Below are positions 44,327 to 52,779 of a stretch of DNA of 64,000 nucleotides, piece by piece. This DNA comes from Rothia mucilaginosa (lineage in GTDB: Bacteria; Actinomycetota; Actinomycetes; Actinomycetales; Micrococcaceae), in the NCBI RefSeq assembly GCF_001548235.1, contig NZ_AP014938.1, positions 744,001 through 808,000 of the forward strand. The letters are read 5' to 3'. Each line of letters opens with the position of its first letter. The first letter of the stretch is position 1. The position numbers were made by a program, and so were the translations under genes. Under the pieces are notes generated by a model. It was not told where the DNA came from, did no database searches, and saw only the letters and a program-made list of their open reading frames with translations.

Positions 44327-45301
44327 TTAGAAGCCGTGCTCGTTCAGCCAGGTAGCAGCCGCCTGCGCGGGCTCCTGCTTGGATGTACCCGAAACGCGGT
44401 CATTGAGAGCGCGCAAATCGGCGGTGGTGAGCTTCGCCGAGACACGGTTCAGAACCTCCGCCGCGGAGTCGGGAACGCGCGACGTATTGATAATGGGTAA
44501 CACCTGCTGAGCCAAAATCATATTCTTCGGATCCTCCAGCACCACCAGCTTGTTCTGCTCAATCGCGGGGGTGGTCGAGTAGAGGTCAACCACCTGCACG
44601 GTGTCATCCAACAGTGCTTTGACGGTCAGCGCACCACCTCCATCCGAGAGGGGCACGAACTCGGCGGGGACGCATCCGTACTTCTCTTTCAGGCCCGGGA
44701 TGCCGTAGGCGCGCTCGGCAAACTCCGGGGCCGCGCCGAGCTTCAGATTCGTACAGCGGGAGGCGAGGTCTTCAAGGCTTCGCAGACCGTATTTCTGAGC
44801 GGTCTGCGCGGTAACGACCAGGGAGTCCTTATCCTCCGCCTCGGAGGCGTTGAGGGCACGAATTTCAGCCCCGGAGGTGCCGGCTGTGAGGGTGCCGAGG
44901 GCGGCGGGTAGCGCCTGCAGAATCTGCTCGGCGGTTGAGGCGGTTGCCTTCGGGTCCAGGTAGAGCAGCAGGTTTCCGGAGTAGTCCGGGATAACGTCCA
45001 CCGCGCCGGAGGCGAGTGCCCCCAGGTACGCCTCGCGGGCGCCGATGCTCAGCTGGGTGCGGGCGTTGAATCCCGCCCGGGCGAGGGCTCCGGCGTAGAT
45101 TTCGGCGAGGATTTGGGATTCTGCGAAGGCCGCTGAGCCGACGATGATTCCTTCGTGTTCGCCGCTGAAGACTTTGTCGCCGCTGAGCCCGCAGGCGCTG
45201 AGAATACCCGCCATGCCGAGCGCTCCGGCGGCGGTGAGTGCGGCGCGACGAGATACGGTACGGCGCGTGAAGGTTTTAGGCGTCTGATTCATCGGGTTCA
45301 T
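44327..45301 (-). CDS. Osmoprotectant ABC transporter substrate-binding lipoprotein (OpuBC/ProX type)
   Basis: Receptor for choline, glycine betaine or carnitine, 324 aa. RRAALTAAGALGMAGILSAC gives a twin-arginine signal with lipobox LSAC. IIVGSAAFAESQILAEIYAGAL and VIPDYSGNLLLYL are the OpuAC-family entry segments. ATG 45301 overlaps the upstream permease stop by 4 bases (ATGA), with GAAGAAGG before it. Last gene of a four-gene operon. Confidence 0.9.
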   Translation of the reverse strand: MNPMNQTPKTFTRRTVSRRAALTAAGALGMAGILSACGLSGDKVFSGEHEGIIVGSAAFAESQILAEIYAGALARAGFNARTQLSIGAREAYLGALASGAVDVIPDYSGNLLLYLDPKATASTAEQILQALPAALGTLTAGTSGAEIRALNASEAEDKDSLVVTAQTAQKYGLRSLEDLASRCTNLKLGAAPEFAERAYGIPGLKEKYGCVPAEFVPLSDGGGALTVKALLDDTVQVVDLYSTTPAIEQNKLVVLEDPKNMILAQQVLPIINTSRVPDSAAEVLNRVSAKLTTADLRALNDRVSGTSKQEPAQAAATWLNEHGF

Positions 45302-45996
45302 GCCTTCTTCCGGTTGATGGTGAGCCCTGCGGGAGTGAGCGCGCGCTGCACAAGACCCATGAGCGCGTCCACGGCGAAGGCGAGAAGCGCCACGAGCAGG
45401 GTTGCGACGAGCATGCGCGGGTAGTCGCGCACGGCGAGCCCGTCGAAGAGGTACCTGCCGAGGGTTCCGCCGCTCAGGTAGGCGACGATGGTCGCGGTCG
45501 CAATGACCTGCACGAGTGCGGAGCGGAGCCCACCGAGCATCATGTTGGCGGCGAGCGGGATTTCGAGGCGGGTCAGGATCTGCCATTCGGTCAGGCCTTG
45601 GGCGCGGGCTGCGTCCACAAGGTCTTCGGGCACGGCGGCGAGGCCTTCAAGAACTCCGGCGAGCAGGGGTGCCGCCGCAATAATAATGAGCACGATGAGC
45701 GCGGGCAGGGTTGAGACGCCCAGCCAGAGCGCCAGGATGGTCAGCAGACCGAGCACGGGCAGCGCGCGGGTAGCGGCAACGGCGCTCATGAGCAGGTTGC
45801 TGCGGCGGCGGTTAGTGCCGCCAGAGGGCCGGTGGTGTCCAGCCCAGAGGCCGAAGGGCACGACGATGAGTGCCGCGCAGGCGGTGGCAAGGGCGGTGAC
45901 ACTCAGGTGTTCAAGCAGGCGCACGAGGATTCCGCCGCTTCCCTGCCAGTTGGCGCCATCCATGAGGTAGGCGAAGGTTCGTTCTATGACGTTCAC
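45298..45996 (-). CDS. Osmoprotectant ABC transporter permease (OpuBD type)
   Basis: 232-aa permease. Binding-protein-dependent transport motif LVDAARAQGLTEWQILTRLEIPLA (EAA loop) and about five membrane segments. It starts 3 bp after the upstream permease stop. The two permeases would form a heteromeric pore. Confidence 0.9.
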   Translation of the reverse strand: MNVIERTFAYLMDGANWQGSGGILVRLLEHLSVTALATACAALIVVPFGLWAGHHRPSGGTNRRRSNLLMSAVAATRALPVLGLLTILALWLGVSTLPALIVLIIIAAAPLLAGVLEGLAAVPEDLVDAARAQGLTEWQILTRLEIPLAANMMLGGLRSALVQVIATATIVAYLSGGTLGRYLFDGLAVRDYPRMLVATLLVALLAFAVDALMGLVQRALTPAGLTINRKKA

Positions 45997-45999
45997 GGG

Positions 46000-46779
46000 T
46001 TACGCCCTCCTTTCAGGGGTGCGGCGGTTCGCAGCCGTGGCTGCCTGCCAGGGCGTCAGCACCCTCGTCAGAAGGATAAGGAGCAGGTCGAGAAGCAGCG
46101 CCAGTAGCAGGCTAAGAATTACGCCAGCCAGGATCTCCGAAGGGATATTGCGCGCAAGACCGTCGGTAAAGAGCGTGCCGAGCGAGGGCACACCGATGAG
46201 GGCACCCACGGACACCATCGCAATATTTGCCACGGTTGCCACACGGATTCCCGCCATAATGACGGGCACGGCGAGAGGCAGGTAGAGCTCCATCAGCGCC
46301 TGTCGGGGCGTGTATCCGAGAGCGCGGGCGGATTCGTGCACGCTATCGGGTACGGAGTCGAAGGCGTCCACACCGGAGCGCACCATGAGCGAGAAGGAGT
46401 AGATGCTCAGGGCGACGAGCACGTTCAGCGGGGAAATAATGGAGGTTCCCAGAATGAGCGGCATCAGCACGAACAGTGCAATCGAGGGGATGGTGTACAG
46501 CAGTGAGGAGAGGTGCATGAGGGCTCGCGCACCGATGCGGCGTTCGGAACCGCGGTCGCGGCGACGACTCGCGTAGTAGGCGACCGGCAGCGCGACGAGA
46601 GTGCCAATCGCGACGGGCACGACACCCTGGTAGAGGTGGCTGAGGGTCAGTTCGAGGATGCGCTGGCTATTGGTTGCGACCCATTCCCAGTGCATATCGC
46701 TTGCGGCGAGGGGCTGCACGGTGAGAGGTTGCGCAGCGTGCGGTGGTGCCGCGAGCACAATATTTTCCGGAAGGCTCAT
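46000..46779 (-). CDS. Osmoprotectant ABC transporter permease (OpuBB type)
   Basis: 259 aa. N-terminal loop (1-50), then helices with SARALGYTPRQALMELYLPLA as EAA loop, and TIPSIALFVLMPLILG, well conserved in OpuB/OpuC permeases. Overlaps the ATPase gene end by 4 bases. Confidence 0.9.
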   Translation of the reverse strand: MSLPENIVLAAPPHAAQPLTVQPLAASDMHWEWVATNSQRILELTLSHLYQGVVPVAIGTLVALPVAYYASRRRDRGSERRIGARALMHLSSLLYTIPSIALFVLMPLILGTSIISPLNVLVALSIYSFSLMVRSGVDAFDSVPDSVHESARALGYTPRQALMELYLPLAVPVIMAGIRVATVANIAMVSVGALIGVPSLGTLFTDGLARNIPSEILAGVILSLLLALLLDLLLILLTRVLTPWQAATAANRRTPERRA

Positions 46780-47723
46780 TCGCTTTTCTCGCCTTCTACC
46801 TTGCTTCTCTGTGCTTCTTGGGAGGCGGCAAGTCGGCGTGTGCGCGCCTGGCGCACCGTCTGCTCATCCAGCAGACCGGCAACGGAGCGGCTGACGAAGG
46901 AGCGTACAAAATCATCGGCGGGGCTGTAGAGAATCTCTTCGGGAGTGCCAAACTGCGCGAGGCGGCCGCCCTCCGCGAAGACGGCGATTGTATCGCCGAG
47001 CAGGAGCGCCTCATCAATGTCGTGGGTAACGAACACAATCGTCTTGGCGAGTCGACCCTGCAGGCGCAGCAGCTCTTTCTGCAGGTCGGTACGCACCACC
47101 GGGTCCACCGCGGAGAACGGCTCGTCCATCAGCAGGACGGGCGCATCGGCGGCGAGAGCACGCGCCACACCAACGCGCTGCACCTGACCGCCCGAAAGCT
47201 GGGAGGGGTAGCGCTTCGCATACGAAGAATCCAGACCGACCACTTCGAGCAGTTCGAGGGCGCGCGCCTGCGCCTGCCTGCGGGAGGCACCGAGCAGGCG
47301 CGGCACGGTGGCAATATTCTGCGCGACGGTGCGGTGCGGCATGAGACCGCCCTGCTGCATCACGTAGCCAATACCACGGCGCAGCTCGTAGGGGTTCTTC
47401 TCGTGCACGTTCACGCCGTCAATGGTGATGGTGCCGCTATTGGGCTCCACCATGCGGTTAATCATGCGTAGACTAGTGGTTTTACCGCATCCGGAGGGTC
47501 CGACAAACACGGTAATCTGCCCGGCGGGGATGTGCAGGTTCAGGTTCTGCAACACCGTGGTGGGTTCACCGGTTCGGCTCGGGTAGCTCTTGGTGATGCT
47601 ATCGAAGCGGATTCCGTCTGCCTGAGCGCTGACAGCAGCATTTTTTGCCCAGGGAATTTGGGGTGAGCTCGGAATCTGAGGTGAGCTCTGTGGAGGCTGT
47701 GTACTGGAATTCTGAGCGGTCAT
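46776..47723 (-). CDS. Osmoprotectant ABC transporter ATP-binding protein (OpuBA type)
   Basis: 315 aa from ATG 47723. An N-terminal Ser/Pro/Gln-rich extension of about 35 residues precedes the ATPase core: GPSGCGKTTS, LSGGQVQR, VLLMDEPFSAVDP, THDIDEAL. The C-terminal tail (about 60 residues) lacks a clear CBS pair, unlike OpuAA, so ionic-strength sensing by CBS domains is not evident. First gene of the operon. The ribosome site is weak, and the start could be another codon. Confidence 0.88.
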   Translation of the reverse strand: MTAQNSSTQPPQSSPQIPSSPQIPWAKNAAVSAQADGIRFDSITKSYPSRTGEPTTVLQNLNLHIPAGQITVFVGPSGCGKTTSLRMINRMVEPNSGTITIDGVNVHEKNPYELRRGIGYVMQQGGLMPHRTVAQNIATVPRLLGASRRQAQARALELLEVVGLDSSYAKRYPSQLSGGQVQRVGVARALAADAPVLLMDEPFSAVDPVVRTDLQKELLRLQGRLAKTIVFVTHDIDEALLLGDTIAVFAEGGRLAQFGTPEEILYSPADDFVRSFVSRSVAGLLDEQTVRQARTRRLAASQEAQRSKVEGEKSE

Positions 47724-47768
47724 GGGTGCGGGATGCTTTCTAGAGTGAGCGGGCGTTGTTTCCGTATA

Positions 47769-47815
47769 CAAAAAGGCGGCACCTCGGGGTTTTATTCCCA
47801 AGATGCCGCCTTTTC
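47769..47815 (-). terminator. Terminator of the tRNA operon
   Basis: AAAAGGCGGCA...TGCCGCCTTTT with an interrupted stem. On the minus strand it is followed by TTTGTAT. Confidence 0.85.
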
Positions 47816-47895
47816 GACGGGTTGCAGTATCTGCAGCCCTCAAGTTTTTTAAAAACAAAACCCGCCCCACTGTAGAAGCCTGGAGGCGGATTTCG

Positions 47896-47968
47896 TGGCT
47901 CCGACCGGCGTCGATCCGGTGACCTTACGATTTTCAGTCGTACGCTCTACCAACTGAGCTACAGAGCC
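47896..47968 (-). tRNA. tRNA-Phe (GAA)
   Basis: 73 nt; acceptor GGCTCTG with CGGAGCC, discriminator A, D-loop TAGCTCAGTTGGTAGAG, anticodon loop CTGAAAA (GAA), T-arm GGATCGACGCC. CCA is not encoded. Confidence 0.95.
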
Positions 47969-48041
47969 TTGCGTATTTACTTTTAGATACGCAATGACCG
48001 CGTCTTCGGATGAATAATCATCTGAACTTACGCGGCCAGAG

Positions 48042-48115
48042 CGACCCCGACGGGACTTGAACCCGCGACCTCCGCCGTGACAGGGCGGCGCGCTAACCAA
48101 CTGCGCTACGGGGCC
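48042..48115 (-). tRNA. tRNA-Asp (GTC)
   Basis: 74 nt; acceptor GGCCCCG with CGGGGTC (one G-U), discriminator G, anticodon loop CTGTCAC (GTC), T-loop GGGTTCAAGTCCC. Confidence 0.95.
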
Positions 48116-48183
48116 TTGTTGGAATCAACAGAAATAAATTCTATATCATCAAACTTGGCTTTGCAAATCGTGAAATTTGCAAG

Positions 48184-48256
48184 TACCCCCAACGGGATTT
48201 GAACCCGTGCTACCGCCGTGAAAGGGCGGCGTCCTAGGCCGCTAGACGATGGGGGC
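48184..48256 (-). tRNA. tRNA-Glu (TTC)
   Basis: 73 nt; acceptor GCCCCCA with TGGGGGT, discriminator A, anticodon loop CTTTCAC (TTC), T-loop GGGTTCAAATCCC. First of the three tRNAs (Glu-Asp-Phe) in transcription order. Confidence 0.95.
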
Positions 48257-49055
48257 CTAGTCGATCGAACAGGTTCAGTTTTCTTCATCCCGTCGTTCGA
48301 ACCTCCACTAGTCTATGACAGGTTTGCGGAGGCGTGCAAACCGTTTTGTTCGATTTTGCCCGATTTTGACCCCCATTTTCGACCATTTATTGCCTGGCAC
48401 ATATGCGTTTAAGCTTGTCAATGATGATTCAGAAAAACTTCAAAAAATTTTAAAATTTCTTCACAACACCCCACATCAGGGGCTTTTGGAGGGGTTTTAG
48501 CGGCTTTTGGGCACCCGTAGAAGCTTCGAGGAAGCCCTATTTTCTCCTCTGACTTCTACAGATTTTCTTCAAAATCTTCCAAAATTTTGCTTCGAAGAGA
48601 GCCCAGAGGTAGCCCGAAGGTCCTTGAACAGCCCTTCGCAAGAGTTCCAAAAATCCGCCACCCCCTCTCACTCACCTCACGGCAGCCTAAACGCGCGCAA
48701 AATATCTCCAAAAATTTTCAGTAATTTCTACAGCGCCTATATAAGGTGCACAAGCAAGCACCATCCAGCAAGCACTGCCCCGCCCATCTAGCACCACCCA
48801 GCAGGCACAGCCCAGCTTCACCCCCCCGGGGGGAGCCCAAAAAAACGTGCCATGCAAAGCAACTACCCGTCAAGATGCACCAAAATGAAAATATTCACTC
48901 CGGGGAATACAATAAAACGGCTTGTCAGACGCGTATTTTTCACTTTGTGCAAGTAAATACAGAATTATGACAACACAGAAATATAAAGATTTGATAAACC
49001 TCTAGCGATTGACAAGGAGAGATGAAAGCCAGCTGAAAATACCCCCTGAACTGGC

Positions 49056-49085
49056 TTGAAGCCCCCTCTTTGAGCACCGTACTAT
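49056..49085 (+). promoter_or_regulatory. Putative promoter of the secreted-protein gene
   Basis: TTGAAG (49056-49061), 18 bases, TACTAT (49080-49085). It is placed upstream of the twin hairpins, giving a leader of about 110 bases. Confidence 0.5.
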
Positions 49086-49096
49086 AGAGGGCGTGA

Positions 49097-49137
49097 GGTC
49101 ACTTCCGGACCTTGCACGGGGCCACTTCCGGAGCCCC
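49097..49137 (+). repeat. Twin hairpins with identical loop sequence
   Basis: CACTTCCGGA occurs at 49100 and 49123. The first is held in GGTC-N7-GACC (49097-49111), the second in GGGGC-N10-GCCCC (49118-49137). Both would sit in the mRNA leader. Confidence 0.5.
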
Positions 49138-49200
49138 AGACGTAAAGTCACCGCACATTACAGCACCGATAAACCGAATAGAGATCCGAAGGGGGATCCA

Positions 49201-49782
49201 GTGTCCGCAACGATGAACCGTCGCACGGCATTCCGCGCGCTTGGCGTAGGCACCGCAACCATCGCTCTCGGCTGTGCAGCTGCACCCGCAGCGCAGGCAC
49301 AGCAGATGGCGCACCCGCAGAAGGCAATGACTGCCGACCAGCAGCTCAAGCTGATTCTGCGCCGCCTCGAGCAGGTACCTGCCCGTTTGAAGTATGCGAA
49401 GCCTGGATCCTCCAACCGCGTTAATAGCGGCATTGAGAGCGCACTGGGCAACCTGACCACCGTCCAGGGCACTGACGCAGGCCGTCAGATTGCAAGCGCG
49501 AAGGCCGCTGTCCGCAAGTCTGATGGACGCGCCCACGCAGCGCTCTCCCCCGTTGGTGTTATTGCCTGCGTTGTCAGTATTGCAAAGTTTGTCATTCAGC
49601 TGGGCATCGCCATTTACAAGCTTATTAAGGCACTCGTTAACGCCTTCAAGCAGTGGAAGACCTTCAAGAACATCGTGAAGGCCGTCATTTCTGGTGAAGT
49701 CCGCAAGAAGCTGGGTACTGAAACTGAAACCGTACTCAAGGCCATTTTGGGCATTGAAGACGTCCTCAAAAAATGTGCATAG
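49201..49782 (+). CDS. Secreted cationic protein of unknown function
   Basis: 193 aa from GTG 49201, with AAGGGGGAT upstream; the open frame upstream of it lacks a ribosome site. The N-terminus has RR (residues 7-8), a hydrophobic core and AQA before QQ (about residue 33), a Tat-like signal; ALGC could also be read as a poor lipobox. The mature protein has a helical polar part, then a hydrophobic segment VGVIACVVSIAKFVIQLG and a Lys-rich amphipathic end (IYKLIKALVNAFKQWKTFKNIVKAV) finishing KKCA. Two cysteines remain in the mature part and could form a disulfide. A membrane-active or bacteriocin-like role is only a guess; no family is recognised. Confidence 0.75.
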   Translation: MSATMNRRTAFRALGVGTATIALGCAAAPAAQAQQMAHPQKAMTADQQLKLILRRLEQVPARLKYAKPGSSNRVNSGIESALGNLTTVQGTDAGRQIASAKAAVRKSDGRAHAALSPVGVIACVVSIAKFVIQLGIAIYKLIKALVNAFKQWKTFKNIVKAVISGEVRKKLGTETETVLKAILGIEDVLKKCA

Positions 49783-49949
49783 CCTACACACCGTACGGCT
49801 ATGCGCTTGTTTAGAGAGCTAATCTTGGTGTTTCTTTAGCTTTCTAGACCCCGTTAAGGGATGCGCCGCACGTGAAGCCACTGCATGGGCTCGCTGCGCG
49901 TCCGGGTAGCCGGAGGGTATGTCCTCGAGTGTCTTCGGCACCTACCCAG

Positions 49950-49989
49950 CCCACCCCGCATGACCTCATGGTGCGGGGTGGGTTTCTTT
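49950..49989 (+). terminator. Terminator of the secreted-protein gene
   Basis: CCCACCCCGCA and TGCGGGGTGGG, 11-base loop, then TTTCTTT. Confidence 0.88.
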
Positions 49990-50068
49990 AACCGCTCTTT
50001 CGGGCGAGCGCTTCTCGAGCTTCCTTCCTTCCGCCCCCCGCCTCCTTATGTTCCTTATATATAGACAA

Positions 50069-50108
50069 AAATCGACCCCGCACCGGCTCACGGTACGGGG
50101 TCGATTTC
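50069..50108 (-). terminator. Terminator of the FprA-type gene
   Basis: AAATCGACCCCG-ACCG, 5-base loop and its complement. On the minus strand it is followed by TTTTGTC. Confidence 0.82.
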
Positions 50109-50134
50109 TATGCTCTACGTACTACACGTAAGGA

Positions 50135-51538
50135 TTACTCGCCACGGGAGATGTTGATCATCTCATCACGATCCACAACCTTCACGCGGGCGCGAGGCTC
50201 ACCGGCTGCATCCTTGGATGCTGCGCCCAGTGCCTTCTCGTGATCGTCCAGGCGGTGCCAGCCTTCCCAGGTGGTGTACTTGATGCCCTTGGAGTCCAGG
50301 TATGCGCTGAATGCCTCTGCCTCCGGCTCGGGTGCGGTGTAGAGGTTCTCGCGGTCCTCGAGCAGGTGGGTGATGGTCTCGAGTGCGTCAGACTTGGTGG
50401 AGCCGATCAGACCGACGGGGCCGCGCTTGATCCAACCGGATGCGTACAGGCCGGGAACGACCTCGCCGTTCTCGTCCACGACGCGACCCTCAACGTTGGT
50501 GATGACGCCGCGCTTGTCGTCGTAACCGATTTCGGGCAGTTCGGAACCGAAGTAACCGATTGCGCGGTAGACAGCCTGTACGGGGTAGTCTACGTACTCA
50601 CCGGTGCCGATGATGCCGCCCTTGCCGTCGAGCTTGTTGCGCTCCATGCGCAGGCCCACGACCTTGCCGTCTTCGCCGAGAATTTCGTGCGGGGACTGCA
50701 GGAAGTGCAGGTGCAGGCGGCGGGATGCGGTCTGTTCGTTGGTCTTCTGGTCTTCCAGCCAGCCGCGCAGGGTCTTCATCATGACCTTGGTCTGTGCGTT
50801 CTTCTCCATTGCTTCTTCGGAAGCCTCGTCGAACTGGAAGTCCTCTTCGTACAGGACGATGTCCACGTCGCGGGAGTGTGCGAGTTCGCGCAGCTCAAGC
50901 GGGGTGAACTTCATCTGTGCGGGGCCGCGGCGACCGAAGACGTGCACGTCGGTCACGGGGGAAGCCTTCAGGCCCTGGTAGACGTTGTCGGGGATTTCGG
51001 TGACGAGCAGGTCGTCAGCGTGCTTGGAGAGGATGCGAGAGACGTCCAGGGCGACGTTGCCGTTACCGAGCACTGCAACCTGCTCAGCTTCGAGCGGCCA
51101 GGTGCGGGGGTAGTCGGGGTGGCCGTCGTACCAGGAGACGAAGTCTGCTGCGCCGTAGGAGCCGTCCAGGTCGATGCCCTTAATGTTCAGGGGTGCATCA
51201 AAAATCGCGCCGGTTGCGAAGATGATGGCGTCGTAGTGTTCGCGCAGGTCGGCGAGGGTCAGGTCCTTGCCGTATTCGACGTTGCCGAAGAAACGGATGT
51301 CGCCGCGGTCCAGGACCTTGTGCAGTGCGGTAATAATGCCCTTGATGCGGGGGTGATCCGGTGCCACACCGTAGCGGATCAGGCCGAAGGGGGCAGGGTA
51401 GCGGTCGAAGATGTCGATGGCGACCTCGACGGCGCCGGTGCGGACCTCTTCAGACTTGGTGAGGATGTCGGCGGTGTAAATACCGGCGGGACCTGCACCA
51501 ATAACGGCGACGCGCAGGGGGCGTGCTGCTTCAGACAC
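50135..51538 (-). CDS. fprA: Ferredoxin-NADP reductase, FprA (adrenodoxin reductase-like)
   Basis: FAD enzyme passing electrons between NADPH and ferredoxin in the cytoplasm, 467 aa, close to mycobacterial FprA (456). The FAD site is VAVIGAGPAGIYTAD (about 10-24) with DRYPAPFGLIRYGVAPDHP. The NADP site is VAVLGNGNVALDVSRIL, and GWIKRGPVGLIGSTKSDA near the C-terminus is characteristic. GTG 51538 has AAGGAAG 6 bases upstream, better than the ATG at 51610. Confidence 0.94.
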   Translation of the reverse strand: MSEAARPLRVAVIGAGPAGIYTADILTKSEEVRTGAVEVAIDIFDRYPAPFGLIRYGVAPDHPRIKGIITALHKVLDRGDIRFFGNVEYGKDLTLADLREHYDAIIFATGAIFDAPLNIKGIDLDGSYGAADFVSWYDGHPDYPRTWPLEAEQVAVLGNGNVALDVSRILSKHADDLLVTEIPDNVYQGLKASPVTDVHVFGRRGPAQMKFTPLELRELAHSRDVDIVLYEEDFQFDEASEEAMEKNAQTKVMMKTLRGWLEDQKTNEQTASRRLHLHFLQSPHEILGEDGKVVGLRMERNKLDGKGGIIGTGEYVDYPVQAVYRAIGYFGSELPEIGYDDKRGVITNVEGRVVDENGEVVPGLYASGWIKRGPVGLIGSTKSDALETITHLLEDRENLYTAPEPEAEAFSAYLDSKGIKYTTWEGWHRLDDHEKALGAASKDAAGEPRARVKVVDRDEMINISRGE

Positions 51539-51789
51539 GAAAATCTTCCTTTCGAAGTTCACCGGCCGGCGCCCGGTGCGGCGCGAACAGGCGGTGAGCT
51601 TAGTGTTCACTTCCTGCCTATTTTACCGGGGATTGACGGGTGTTCGGGGGCTTATATGTCTTCGCCCACTAAATAGGACAATTTTCTGTCACCTAATCCG
51701 GGCGGGGTGGTACATCCAGCCCCGGGGGCTATGTATATAGGGCCTGAACGTACAACCCGCACAGGGCTACCCGGGTTAGGAGGCGGGGG

Positions 51790-52164
51790 CTAGGAGGCGG
51801 GTACCGCCTCAAAGGTTACAACCAGTTCGTCGCGCTCACCGAAGCGGACCAGGTGGCGGTCCAGCACATCCGCCAGGCGGGCTGCCTGCTCGTCGCTTTC
51901 AGCGCGCACCTCCATAATGAGGGCGCCCTCGGTTTCGCGCAGGTCGCCGTAGCCGCGGAAGATGCCGTCGCGGTTGAAGATGAGGCGGATGCCGTCGGGC
52001 AGTTCTGCGGTGCCGAGCTTGCGGCCCATGTGGGAGCCGAGCTGCTTGATGTAGCGGGCGGGTCGGTCGGTTGCTACGATAGCCCGCTGGCGTACCGGCA
52101 GGGATTCAGCGGCGGGGTAGTTTTCGGCGGGAACGGCGGTGTTTTCCTGCGGGGTTTCAGTCAC
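51790..52164 (-). CDS. DUF2218 family protein
   Basis: 124 aa starting at GTG 52164 with AAGGAG. ARYIKQLGSHMGRK and IEGALIMEVRAESDEQAARLADVLDRHLVRFG fit DUF2218. In many bacteria this domain is linked to siderophore use (with siderophore-interacting reductases), which would suit the heme/iron content of the window and the FprA-type gene next door; that link is inference. Confidence 0.82.
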   Translation of the reverse strand: MTETPQENTAVPAENYPAAESLPVRQRAIVATDRPARYIKQLGSHMGRKLGTAELPDGIRLIFNRDGIFRGYGDLRETEGALIMEVRAESDEQAARLADVLDRHLVRFGERDELVVTFEAVPAS

Positions 52165-52329
52165 GGTGGACTCCTTACTTATAGGTGCCGAGAAAGGCTC
52201 ACCACACGGAACCCTGCATTCGGCGACACATTATTTCACCTCGAATATAGCAGGAACTTAGGGTTCACTAACCTGATATGTCATCGTTGTTCGCGCAGGG
52301 GCGATAAACAACCACCGTTCTTTACACGC

Positions 52330-52779
52330 CTACCTCTTGAGCTTAATCTCAGCAGCAGCACCCAACTGTGCCGAAGTCACCGCATCGTCCAACCGTTTAA
52401 AATCCGACCGGTCAGTATACGTAATCGTCAAAACAGCCTTCTGCCCATCGCACAGAAGCGTCTGGGAGAATTCAACATTCTTCGCAGCCGAACGAATAGC
52501 ATTAAGCTCTTCGGTCCGCGCAAGAGCTTGCTGCACATCCTCCGGTGAAGAAGCTGTTGCACAAGCTGGTGTAGTGGTCGAATACTCATTCAGCCATGGC
52601 TCAAAAGCTCCACCCCAGTACAGGCCCAGAAGAGCACCAACGAACACCACGCAAGATACTAGAACGCCCACCACTTTTCGCGGCAGATGCCGCAATCCGT
52701 TTTTTCGAGGGGTGTCACCTCCTGAATTTTCCGGTACACGATCATACTCATCACGAGCTAGAGGACTCCTGGTCGTCAT
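52330..52779 (-). CDS. Small membrane-anchored protein of unknown function in the exporter operon
   Basis: 149 aa with a basic N-terminal tail, one hydrophobic segment (about 36-55, VVGVLVSCVVFVGALLGLYWGG) and a mainly charged extracellular domain of 90 residues with two cysteines. ATG overlaps the ATPase gene stop by 4 bases, so it is part of the operon. It may be an accessory or immunity factor; no family recognised. Confidence 0.75.
   Translation of the reverse strand: MTTRSPLARDEYDRVPENSGGDTPRKNGLRHLPRKVVGVLVSCVVFVGALLGLYWGGAFEPWLNEYSTTTPACATASSPEDVQQALARTEELNAIRSAAKNVEFSQTLLCDGQKAVLTITYTDRSDFKRLDDAVTSAQLGAAAEIKLKR

Larger units (their letters stand above)
48257..49200. other. 944-bp gap, partly AT-rich, with leader elements
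   Basis: 48400-48740 is AT-rich with three variants of a CCAAAATTTT-type tract (48440, 48575, 48710). 48750-48815 has loose GCA-rich repeats (AGCAAGCACC, AGCAAGCACT, AGCACCACCC, AGCAGGCACA). No ORF with a ribosome site is supported. Toward 49200 a promoter and twin hairpins begin the leader of the secreted-protein gene. Confidence 0.5.
49783..50134. other. 352-bp gap with a structured segment and two terminators
   Basis: 49904-49947 folds as nested helices GGGTA/TACCC, GCCG/CGGC, GAGG/CCTC just upstream of the terminator at 49950. It may be a small RNA or the gene's 3' UTR. No known RNA family fits. Confidence 0.4.

Noticed and set aside
48746-48830. CRISPR array or tandem repeat in the GCA-rich part of the 48.3-49.2 kb gap
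   Set aside because: Repeat units are short, unequal and not regularly spaced; no direct repeats of 23 bp or more and no cas genes in the window.
50240-51676. 478-codon plus-strand frame opposite the ferredoxin reductase
   Set aside because: Shadow of a well-defined gene; no ribosome site and unusual Val/Gly/Asp-rich composition.
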